Source: Desulfobulbaceae bacterium
GTDB taxonomy: Bacteria > Desulfobacterota > Desulfobulbia > Desulfobulbales > Desulfobulbaceae
DNA length: 5,734 nucleotides
Assembly (NCBI GenBank): GCA_011322715.1
Contig: DRLX01000419.1
Coordinates: forward strand, 1-5,734
Reading direction: 5' to 3'
Below the pieces are notes generated by a model. That model was not told the DNA's origin and did not search any database. It worked only from the letters and a program-made list of their open reading frames with translations. This document shows positions 1-5,606 of this stretch, piece after piece (within the stretch, counting starts at the first letter, position 1; each line of letters begins with the position of its first letter). The position numbers and the translations under genes were made by a program.

Positions 1-618
1 GGAACCGGGTTGTGCTTTTCCGGTGTCGACTATTGCCGGGCTCAGTTCCTGTTCCAAAGATTGGTGACCATCCTTTTTCGCCTCCGCTTTTTTCTCTTTC
101 CGGGCCGTCTCTCCGGTGGTTTTCTTTTCTTCGATGTTTTTGCCTGCAAAGATGGCGTCTATGTCCTGTTCTGCAATTTTTTCCTCAGAATTGGTCTGTT
201 TCTCGCTTTTTTTCGGTGGAATAGGAGTTGGTACGGCTTTTTTCACCTGCAATGCCTGCGTATTGGAGACGGCAGGGCTGATTGGGTGAAAGGGCAGGGC
301 AGGTGCCTGAGGAGCAGGCAAGGGCATGGTGGTTCCGGCAACGACTTCCGGGGTTTCTTCGCTTAAAAATTCACGGTGGGCCAGTTGATAAACAAACAGG
401 GTCAGGAACAGAATAAACATGGTCATCATCAGATCCGACCAGGCAACAGACCAGTGGGTGGACTTGGGAGTACGGGAACGGAAGAATGTGTCATCCACCA
501 CAAACACGGGATTACTTGCCGGGCGGTTTGTGGTCTTTCCTATTCGGGACACCAGTTCTACAGGTTCATCCGATATTTTTCCGATGGATGATGTTTCCGG
601 GGGGGTAGGCTGCTCCAT
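1..618 (-). CDS. MotB/OmpA-family protein, N-terminal part (gene runs off the left edge)
   Basis: An open frame of 206 codons runs from the ATG at 618 to the window edge without a stop, so the C-terminus is missing. The first 55 or so residues are hydrophilic and probably cytoplasmic. A single membrane helix follows at about residues 57-79, with the sequence HWSVAWSDLMMTMFILF, which is typical of MotB-type stator proteins. Asp62 sits where the ion-conducting Asp of MotB (E. coli Asp32) lies. After the helix comes a Pro/Ala-rich and then Lys/Glu-rich linker (about 85-206), as expected of a periplasmic stalk leading to a peptidoglycan-binding OmpA domain; that domain would lie outside the window. 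An in-frame TAA four codons upstream fixes the ATG as the first usable start. It follows the TIM barrel gene by 42 bases and is probably co-transcribed. Whether it is a flagellar stator or a TolR/MotB-like protein of another system cannot be told without the MotA/TolQ partner. Confidence 0.85.
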   Translation of the reverse strand, partial: MEQPTPPETSSIGKISDEPVELVSRIGKTTNRPASNPVFVVDDTFFRSRTPKSTHWSVAWSDLMMTMFILFLTLFVYQLAHREFLSEETPEVVAGTTMPLPAPQAPALPFHPISPAVSNTQALQVKKAVPTPIPPKKSEKQTNSEEKIAEQDIDAIFAGKNIEEKKTTGETARKEKKAEAKKDGHQSLEQELSPAIVDTGKAQPGS

Positions 619-660
619 ATCACAACATTATCGGTTATCTCCGGGAAAAAATAAAGAAAA

Positions 661-1473
661 TTATGACGGCAGGAGGTCAAGCAACCCTGTTGCCTCAAGA
701 TATTGCAGGGAAAGCAGGAGATCCTGTTCACTGTGCGGCTCAAGGGTGACCAATGGATGGAGATTGTTTTTCTTGAGATGTTGAAAAAGGTCTAAGAAAT
801 CAAAAGATCCGGCGCCAAGAGCACGATGGGCATCCGTCAAACCGTCATTGTCGTGCAGATGAAATTGCCCCAGCCATGGTTCCAATTCTTCCAGCCATGG
901 TCGCCATCCTGTACCGGCAAAGGCCATGAGATGGCCGGTATCAAGGCAAAACCCGACGTTTTCGGCATCAAGCTCCTGTAACAACCGTTTATGAGCCATT
1001 GGACCCAATTCATAGGTGTTTTCAAAGTGAACCCGTGTTCCATAGGATGCCGCCAGGTCAACAAGCGGTTTCCAGGTGGCAAGGGAGGTTTCCAGCCAGC
1101 GGTCAAACTGGGCCTGGTGTTTATTGGCCTCAAAGCCAAGGTGACAGACAATGGCTTTGGGGCAGAACACTGGAATAAGCGCAAATGCCAGTTTGAGTTT
1201 TTCCCGGCTGAGCGCAACAATTTTTTTCTCAAACCCGCCCGGGGCCAGATCGTGAAAGGGCGCATGCAGGGTGCAATCCAGTCTCTGCTGCTGAAAAAAC
1301 AGGGCGATTTTTTCAAAATCATCCGATGAACAGTCCCAGAACCACTCTCCTTCCAGACCTATCTCCGGTTGTATCCGTCTGTCGATGAACAGCCCAAGCA
1401 GGTCTTTCTGCAGCCGGTCAAAGGGGGCGTTCACAAAACATCTTTTTGTAATATTGAAGTAATCGTTATCCAT
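661..1473 (-). CDS. sugar phosphate isomerase/epimerase-like TIM barrel protein (AP endonuclease 2 superfamily)
   Basis: A 270-residue protein of the xylose isomerase-like TIM barrel / endonuclease IV superfamily. Strand-end motifs appear in the expected order: PEIGLEG (36-42), LHAPF (69-73), CHLGF (110-114), HFENTYE (149-155), LDTGH (177-181), FHLHDNDG (204-211), DAH (214-216) and LEPH (244-247). The likely metal ligands His70, His111, Glu151, Asp178, His181, His205, Asp214, His216 and Glu245 follow the endonuclease IV order (H, H, E, D, H, H, DxH, E), so a multi-metal site is plausible. The actual substrate (sugar phosphate, phosphodiester or other) cannot be told. The frame extends upstream to a GTG at 1521, but those 16 extra residues are poorly conserved-looking and hydrophobic. 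I chose the ATG at 1473 because the first barrel strand (KRCFVNAP) begins just after it. Neither start has a clear Shine-Dalgarno. It is the first gene of a unit with the MotB-like gene. Confidence 0.82.
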   Translation of the reverse strand: MDNDYFNITKRCFVNAPFDRLQKDLLGLFIDRRIQPEIGLEGEWFWDCSSDDFEKIALFFQQQRLDCTLHAPFHDLAPGGFEKKIVALSREKLKLAFALIPVFCPKAIVCHLGFEANKHQAQFDRWLETSLATWKPLVDLAASYGTRVHFENTYELGPMAHKRLLQELDAENVGFCLDTGHLMAFAGTGWRPWLEELEPWLGQFHLHDNDGLTDAHRALGAGSFDFLDLFQHLKKNNLHPLVTLEPHSEQDLLLSLQYLEATGLLDLLPS

Positions 1474-1529
1474 AAGCAGGCCAATGAAAAAAGTGAACAA
1501 ACCAGCATGCCTTAACGGCACAACAAACT

Positions 1530-1558
1530 ATTATTTGATTACCACCATTCCTCAGCAA
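1530..1558 (-). promoter_or_regulatory. candidate promoter of the TIM barrel gene, partly inside a repeat arm
   Basis: Read on the minus strand, TTGCTG (1558-1553) and AATAAT (1535-1530) are separated by 17 bases, a fair match to a sigma70 promoter (4/6 and 5/6). Transcription would begin near 1523, giving a leader of about 50 bases before the ATG at 1473. The -35 box lies inside the arm of the repeat element and the -10 box begins at the first base beyond it, so the element may have supplied half of the promoter. Confidence 0.4.
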
Positions 1559-1693
1559 CGAGGGATAACATCGCTACAGCAATAATATCAAATCGCATTT
1601 AGCAGTGCTTATGCCTGATTTCAGGTCAATTTATTTTTTAATGAAAGCGATGGTATCCCTGATTTCATTAAAACTGAACTTTAGTGGTAATCA
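1536..1693. repeat. imperfect palindromic element, copy 1 (MITE/REP-like)
   Basis: A 158-bp element. The left arm (1536-1575) begins TGATTACCAC and ends GGGATAACATCGCT; the right arm (1646-1693) is its inverted counterpart, beginning AGCGATGGTATCCC and ending GTGGTAATCA. The outer 10 bases match perfectly and the inner ends match at 14 of 15 positions; the middle parts differ and the right arm is 8 bases longer. The arms enclose a 70-base AT-rich core containing a small CCTGA-TT-TCAGG hairpin (1614-1625). A related copy begins at 5607. No target-site duplication is evident at the borders. No coding capacity is seen, so if mobile it would be non-autonomous. Confidence 0.75.
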
Positions 1694-1735
1694 GGAACAA
1701 ATAAAATGATCTGGTCCTGAAGTTCCTGTTTACCA
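1685..1735. repeat. inverted repeat overlapping the end of repeat copy 1
   Basis: TGGTAATCAGGAAC (1685-1698) is matched by the inverted GTTCCTGTTTACCA (1722-1735), 13 of 14 bases, around a 23-base loop. The first half is the outer tip of repeat copy 1. The second half looks like another, isolated copy of that tip in the opposite orientation. No run of T follows on either strand, so it is not an obvious terminator. Confidence 0.5.
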
Positions 1736-1761
1736 GCAGCGGTGGAACAAAAAAAGCGGAC

Positions 1762-1795
1762 AAAAAAACCCTGATCCAGAATTGAATCAGGGTTT
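1762..1795 (-). terminator. rho-independent terminator of the molybdoenzyme operon
   Basis: On the minus strand AAACCCTGAT (1795-1786) and ATCAGGGTTT (1775-1766) form a perfect 10-bp stem around a 10-base loop. A run of seven T (1768-1762) overlaps the end of the stem, and a second T run follows near 1756-1750. It lies 29 bases after the stop codon of the Fe-S subunit gene, where an operon terminator is expected, and separates this unit from the TIM barrel gene. Confidence 0.9.
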
Positions 1796-1824
1796 AACAG
1801 TATACAGGAACCGTACTGGAAATG

Positions 1825-2625
1825 TTATTCTTTTTCCTTCTCCTGTATCGACTTGACGAGGAGAGTCCCGGCAATGCCTGCCAGGGCCAGAGATTTTGCC
1901 TGGTGCCTTGCTGGTTTGATCAACCCTGCCAGCATGGCGCGACGTGAGTTGGCTTCCGGCATTTCCTGCGGTGCCTGGGTCATGAGCAGGGCCATGTCCT
2001 TTTTGTTGCCGAAGTAGCGGCTGTTCGGGCCTATCTGTACATTTTTCGAGGTCAGGCCGACCGCTCCTTTCTTCACATATTTCGACACCTCGGAATCCGG
2101 ATCATCCAGATCACCGAAAATGCGGGCCTCGGCAAGACAGGTCTGAACGCAGGCCGGTTGCAGTCCTGCCTCTACCCTGGGCATGCAATAGGTGCATTTG
2201 TCGGCCTTGCCGTCGGAATCATCATCGGCAAGGTCCGGGTTGACATACCTTGCCCCATAGGGGCAGGCGTCCACACAGGCGCCACAGCCGATGCATCGTT
2301 TTTTATCAATCTGCACCGTTCCATTAAAGGGGTCCTTCCATGTGGCGGCCACCTCCATTGTTTTTGTTTTGCCTGATTTGGCATCCTTAAAGGTCACCAT
2401 TTCCGTGTCGGCCGGACAGACTTCGACGCAGGCCGGGTGCGTACAATGGTTGCACAGGCCGGGGTAATAGGTTGCGGCCAGACCATGGGGTGTATTGGCG
2501 GGACCGAGTCTGTGTACCCAGTTTCTGGCAAATTCAACGGGAACTTCCCATTCGGCACGACAGGCCACAGCACAGGCATGGCATCCCACGCATCGATCAA
2601 GATTTATAATCATTCCATATTGCAT
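1825..2625 (-). CDS. four-cluster [4Fe-4S] electron-transfer subunit of a molybdopterin oxidoreductase (PsrB/PhsB/DmsB type)
   Basis: A 266-residue ferredoxin-like subunit that would carry electrons between the molybdenum subunit and a membrane or cytochrome partner. Four cysteine groups are complete: C12-C15-C18-C22, C58-C61-C66-C70, C111-C114-C117-C121 and C144-C147-C159-C163, the standard layout of the family. The stretch between groups two and three (71-110) is longer than in simple DmsB-like proteins. An acidic loop, DDDSDG (134-139), precedes group four. The C-terminus (about 226-260) carries SRRAMLAGL followed by a hydrophobic run, SLALAGIAGTLLV, which may attach it to the membrane. 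There is no N-terminal signal, as usual for subunits exported by Tat as passengers of the catalytic subunit. The ATG has GGAGG 10 bases upstream and gives the usual family start MxYGMxIxLxRC. It follows the catalytic gene by 50 bases and is the last gene before the terminator. Confidence 0.93.
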   Translation of the reverse strand: MQYGMIINLDRCVGCHACAVACRAEWEVPVEFARNWVHRLGPANTPHGLAATYYPGLCNHCTHPACVEVCPADTEMVTFKDAKSGKTKTMEVAATWKDPFNGTVQIDKKRCIGCGACVDACPYGARYVNPDLADDDSDGKADKCTYCMPRVEAGLQPACVQTCLAEARIFGDLDDPDSEVSKYVKKGAVGLTSKNVQIGPNSRYFGNKKDMALLMTQAPQEMPEANSRRAMLAGLIKPARHQAKSLALAGIAGTLLVKSIQEKEKE

Positions 2626-2675
2626 AATGGATTATCCTCCATGAAAAGGGGTAGCATCAAAGATTGTGTCATTTT

Positions 2676-4940
2676 TCAGGCGGGAATATCAATCACCTTG
2701 CCGTCTTTGACGACGCGGACAAAGTTGATCCGCATACCGCTGATACCTGTTTCACCCTCTCGATTAATTTTGGTATTGAGTTCGTTGTCATCAATGCCCT
2801 TGTGATAGCCGACGGTCATGGCCGGATTAAAGGTGCCGAAGCCATGGGCAATGAACACGCAATCTTTTCGGATACCGGGCGTGGTTTTCACCACGGTTGA
2901 ACTCACCGATTTTTTTCCGTCCTGGTTTTCAAGAAATACCCTGTCCCCATCTTTCAGGCCCATTTTTTTAGCGGATTCATCATTGATCCAGAGGGGATTT
3001 TCCGGAATTTCCCTAACCAGCCAGGCGTTATTGGCGGTCCGGTTAAAGGTGTGTACCGGCGAGCGGCCATAAATCATACGGGCAAACCCCTTCGGCGGTT
3101 CCGCCGTTTTCGTATAGGTGGGCAGGGGTGGAAAATCTTCATCTTCCATTGCCTCGGAATAGAGTTCGATCTTGCCGGAATCAGTTTCAAATACCGGTTC
3201 TTCGCCCTTTTTCAAGTAGGGTGATTCGCCGGGCTGGATATAGATACCGTCGAGTTTTCTCAGCTTGGCAATGGTAAGACCGGTCTCTTTCAGTAGATGG
3301 TTAACAAATTCTTCCTGGTTCTTGACCGGAATATCCTTGCCGTGTCCCATGCGCCTGGCCAGCTCATTGATCATCCAGACCGGATCCTTGCGTTCAAACA
3401 TGGGATCAATGAGCGGCATTCGGGCGGAGAGAAATTGTTGTGGTTTATCGCCCTGGTTCCATTGCGTGCCTTTTTCAATATGGTCGTAACGTTCAAGGTA
3501 TGAAGCCTCGGGCAGTAGAATATCAGCCCACATGGTGATATCCGTGGGCGTGACATCGGTTACCAGGATAAAATCCATGTTGGCAAGCGCCTTTTCGGTC
3601 CTCTCCTGGCGCGGCATGGTCTTGATGGAATTGGTTCCCCAGACAATGAGTGATTTAATGGGATACGGTTTGCCGGAGATCATGGTGTCCCGCATGAGTT
3701 CGGGCGGGGTTCCCGGGGGCCGGAAGGGATATTTTTCCTCATATTCAGCAAGGGCCATTTCCTCGGGATCTTCTTTATGGTCAACTTCCGGCCAGTGGAC
3801 ATGACCCGAAGACATGCGCTTGATACGAACAATACCGCCGGGACAGTCCATGGCGCCGAGAAGGGCGGTCAGGCAGGCATTGGCCCGCACCCGCTGAAAG
3901 TCATTGCCGTACCAGGCCGCGTGTCGCCCCGGATGGATCGAAACGTTGGGAGCGTTTTTTGCCAGCAGTTCGGCTACTTCAACTATCTGTTTTGCCGGGA
4001 TGTCGCACTCGGTAGCGGTTTTTTCAATCGTCCACTCGGCAACATGTTTCTTGAGCCGGTTGAGGCCAAGACAATATTTTTCAGCAAAGGGTTTATTGTA
4101 AATTCCCTTGTCGAACATGTAGTTCATCAGGCCAAGCAAAAAGGCGGTATCCGTGCCCGGTTTAATCTGGACCCAGATATGCGCCTTGGCGGCTGCTGCG
4201 GAAAAACGGGGATCAACCACCACGACCTTGGAGCCGTTTTCAAGCCCTTTGAGAAAATTTTTCACATGCGACAGGTGGATATTTTCACCAATGTGGCAAC
4301 CGACCAGAAGCATGGCCTTGGAGTTGGGCATGTCAACATCCTCATTGGTGACAAAGCCAAGGGTCTGCATCATGGCCATGGCCGTCTGGCCCCGGCACTG
4401 GTAAAAGGCCGGCTCATACTTGTTGGGTACGCCGAGGTAATCAAAATAGGCATTGGGATAGTGGGACGATGCGCCGTGATACCAGACGGCTATTCCTTTG
4501 GGCCCGTATTTGTCAATGGTTGCCTGCAATTTATCGGCACAGATATTCAAGGCCTCGTCCCAGGAGATTTTTTGCCATTTTGGTGCACCGCGCTTGCCGA
4601 TATTTTTCATGGGATATTTCAGACGATCAGGGTCATAGACCAGCTTGATACCGGAATTTCCCCTGGCGCAGAGGTTTTGTCCGTTGTCAATGGATTTGGG
4701 ATTGCCCTCCAGCTTTACCAGGCGATCCCCTCTGACCTTGCCGACAAGCTGGCAACGCCAGAAACACATTTCACAGATACCTCCGGTAACGGTTTTGGTG
4801 TCTTTGAAACTCCCGGGCGGGATGAGGGGGGCCTTTGCAATACCGGTTTCAGCCTTGGCAACCACCTTTGAAAGCGGGATCCCGGCGGCTGCAATCGAGG
4901 CGGTCTTCAAAAAGTTCCGCCTGGTCAGGTTTATTGCCAT
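2676..4940 (-). CDS. Tat-exported molybdopterin oxidoreductase catalytic subunit, polysulfide/thiosulfate reductase (PsrA/PhsA) type
   Basis: A 754-residue catalytic subunit of the DMSO reductase superfamily, close in length to PsrA and PhsA. A twin-arginine signal (TRRNFLK, residues 6-12, then a hydrophobic stretch and a possible AKA cleavage site at 28-30) sends the folded enzyme to the periplasm. C56, C59, C63 and C91 (CX2CX3CX27C, then ARG) bind a [4Fe-4S] cluster. C182 in YQCRGQ is the likely molybdenum ligand by position, as in PsrA. ADILLPEASYLER (about 470-485) and YGRSPVHTFNRTANN (about 620-637) are family signatures, the latter opening the C-terminal molybdopterin guanine dinucleotide domain. 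The exact substrate (polysulfide, thiosulfate, tetrathionate or another oxyanion) and the direction of catalysis cannot be decided from sequence alone. The start directly follows the chaperone stop (TAA|ATG), with a strong AGGAGG 8 bases upstream (4954-4949), suggesting translational coupling. Confidence 0.93.
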   Translation of the reverse strand: MAINLTRRNFLKTASIAAAGIPLSKVVAKAETGIAKAPLIPPGSFKDTKTVTGGICEMCFWRCQLVGKVRGDRLVKLEGNPKSIDNGQNLCARGNSGIKLVYDPDRLKYPMKNIGKRGAPKWQKISWDEALNICADKLQATIDKYGPKGIAVWYHGASSHYPNAYFDYLGVPNKYEPAFYQCRGQTAMAMMQTLGFVTNEDVDMPNSKAMLLVGCHIGENIHLSHVKNFLKGLENGSKVVVVDPRFSAAAAKAHIWVQIKPGTDTAFLLGLMNYMFDKGIYNKPFAEKYCLGLNRLKKHVAEWTIEKTATECDIPAKQIVEVAELLAKNAPNVSIHPGRHAAWYGNDFQRVRANACLTALLGAMDCPGGIVRIKRMSSGHVHWPEVDHKEDPEEMALAEYEEKYPFRPPGTPPELMRDTMISGKPYPIKSLIVWGTNSIKTMPRQERTEKALANMDFILVTDVTPTDITMWADILLPEASYLERYDHIEKGTQWNQGDKPQQFLSARMPLIDPMFERKDPVWMINELARRMGHGKDIPVKNQEEFVNHLLKETGLTIAKLRKLDGIYIQPGESPYLKKGEEPVFETDSGKIELYSEAMEDEDFPPLPTYTKTAEPPKGFARMIYGRSPVHTFNRTANNAWLVREIPENPLWINDESAKKMGLKDGDRVFLENQDGKKSVSSTVVKTTPGIRKDCVFIAHGFGTFNPAMTVGYHKGIDDNELNTKINREGETGISGMRINFVRVVKDGKVIDIPA

Positions 4941-5540
4941 TTACTGATCCTCCTGAACAAAATAAGAAATAAGTTTAATCGACACCTCATACAAGGGGTG
5001 ACGAAGTTCCGGAATGAGTTGCTGATAAAACTGTTCAAACCATGGGAATAAAAGGGTGCGGATAAAGGTTTCCGCAGCCGTTACCTCTTCCTGCCTGTAC
5101 AGGCAGGAGAGAAATTCAAGCTCAAGGCTGATGTGATCGGCAGGCTCGGCCTTATTGACGATATCAAAACCGTACCGGCGATAAAAATCATGCGTTGTTT
5201 CCGTGGATTTGCCCTGTAATGATCGTTCACTCTCCAGATAAACCGAGCCATAGGGAGGAGCAATTACGTGTTGGGCTGCATTAATAAAGAGCCGGGTGTA
5301 TTCGACCTGGGCGTCAAGTAGTTGGTTGTTCACGGATGAGCGCCAGGTGGAAATCTTCCGCCGGAGCGGCTCAAGGTCGAGTTTGTCGAGCAGATGCTCA
5401 AGGGTGTCGAGAAATTCGTCGTCAAAAAACGATTTTTCGGGATAGCGCATCAGAAGCGCAAGAAAGGCGAAGATGTCGGCAAGGGTTGCCGACACGGACG
5501 GTGAAGAAGTCTCTGTGTTGGAATCAGTATCAGGTTTCAT
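4941..5540 (-). CDS. TorD/DmsD-family molybdoenzyme chaperone
   Basis: A 199-residue, mainly helical cytoplasmic protein of the TorD/DmsD/NarJ family, whose members bind the Tat signal of the partner enzyme and help insert the molybdenum cofactor before export. Family signatures are EYTRLFI (80-86) followed by APPYGSVYLE (94-103), and PADHISLELEFLSCL (133-147). The length is usual for the family. The first 17 residues are rich in Ser, Thr and Asp and look like a disordered extension; the conserved fold starts near residue 18. The ATG at 5540 has no Shine-Dalgarno and sits 6 bases after a good -10 box, so translation may be leaderless; a GTG at codon 16 is the only nearby in-frame alternative and also lacks a ribosome-binding site. 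It is the first gene of the operon and abuts its presumed client without a gap. Confidence 0.92.
   Translation of the reverse strand: MKPDTDSNTETSSPSVSATLADIFAFLALLMRYPEKSFFDDEFLDTLEHLLDKLDLEPLRRKISTWRSSVNNQLLDAQVEYTRLFINAAQHVIAPPYGSVYLESERSLQGKSTETTHDFYRRYGFDIVNKAEPADHISLELEFLSCLYRQEEVTAAETFIRTLLFPWFEQFYQQLIPELRHPLYEVSIKLISYFVQEDQ
5089..5108. repeat. perfect 20-bp palindrome inside the chaperone gene
   Basis: TCCTGCCTGT and its exact inverted complement ACAGGCAGGA are joined with no spacer. It lies in the codons for residues 145-151 (SCLYRQE). It may be a protein-binding site, or only a chance result of codon choice. Confidence 0.5.
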
Positions 5541-5546
5541 TGATTG

Positions 5547-5576
5547 ATTCTACAACAGACAGGGAAAAAATGTCAA
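5547..5576 (-). promoter_or_regulatory. sigma70-like promoter of the molybdoenzyme operon
   Basis: On the minus strand, a perfect -35 box TTGACA (5576-5571) and -10 box TAGAAT (5552-5547) are 18 bases apart. Only 6 bases separate the -10 box from the ATG at 5540, so transcription would start at or very near the A of the start codon. A 10-bp palindrome TCAAATTTGA (5573-5582) overlaps the -35 box and could be an operator half or whole site. Confidence 0.65.
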
Positions 5577-5606
5577 ATTTGATAATAAATGAGATAATTT
5601 TTTTTC

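Noticed and set aside
10..366. Plus-strand open frames at the left edge
   Set aside because: They are antisense to the MotB-like gene; their Phe-rich product mirrors the Lys/Glu-rich linker on the other strand.
868..900. Direct repeat CCAGCCATGG about 21 bases apart
   Set aside because: It encodes PWLEELEPWLG within the TIM barrel protein, a local amino acid repeat with no sign of wider meaning.
661..1473. Assignment as the cobamide-remodelling phosphodiesterase CbiR
   Set aside because: It belongs to the same superfamily, but the N-terminal motifs I associate with CbiR are not seen and there are no cobamide genes nearby.
1474..1521. Longer start (GTG at 1521) for the TIM barrel protein
   Set aside because: The extra 16 residues precede the first barrel strand without a clear role, there is no Shine-Dalgarno, and the candidate promoter would leave almost no leader. 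It is still possible.
1536..1693. CRISPR array, tRNA or riboswitch in the gene-free stretch
   Set aside because: There are no regularly spaced multiple repeats, no tRNA-like cloverleaf and no aptamer I recognise; palindromic element plus terminator explain the stretch.
3777..4871. A 364-codon open frame on the plus strand
   Set aside because: It lies fully antisense to the well-supported molybdoenzyme gene, its product shows no recognisable domain, and long antisense frames are common opposite genes with this codon use.
5089..5108. The palindrome as a LexA (SOS) box
   Set aside because: The enterobacterial box is CTGT-N8-ACAG; here CTGT and ACAG are fused without spacer, and the site is inside a gene.
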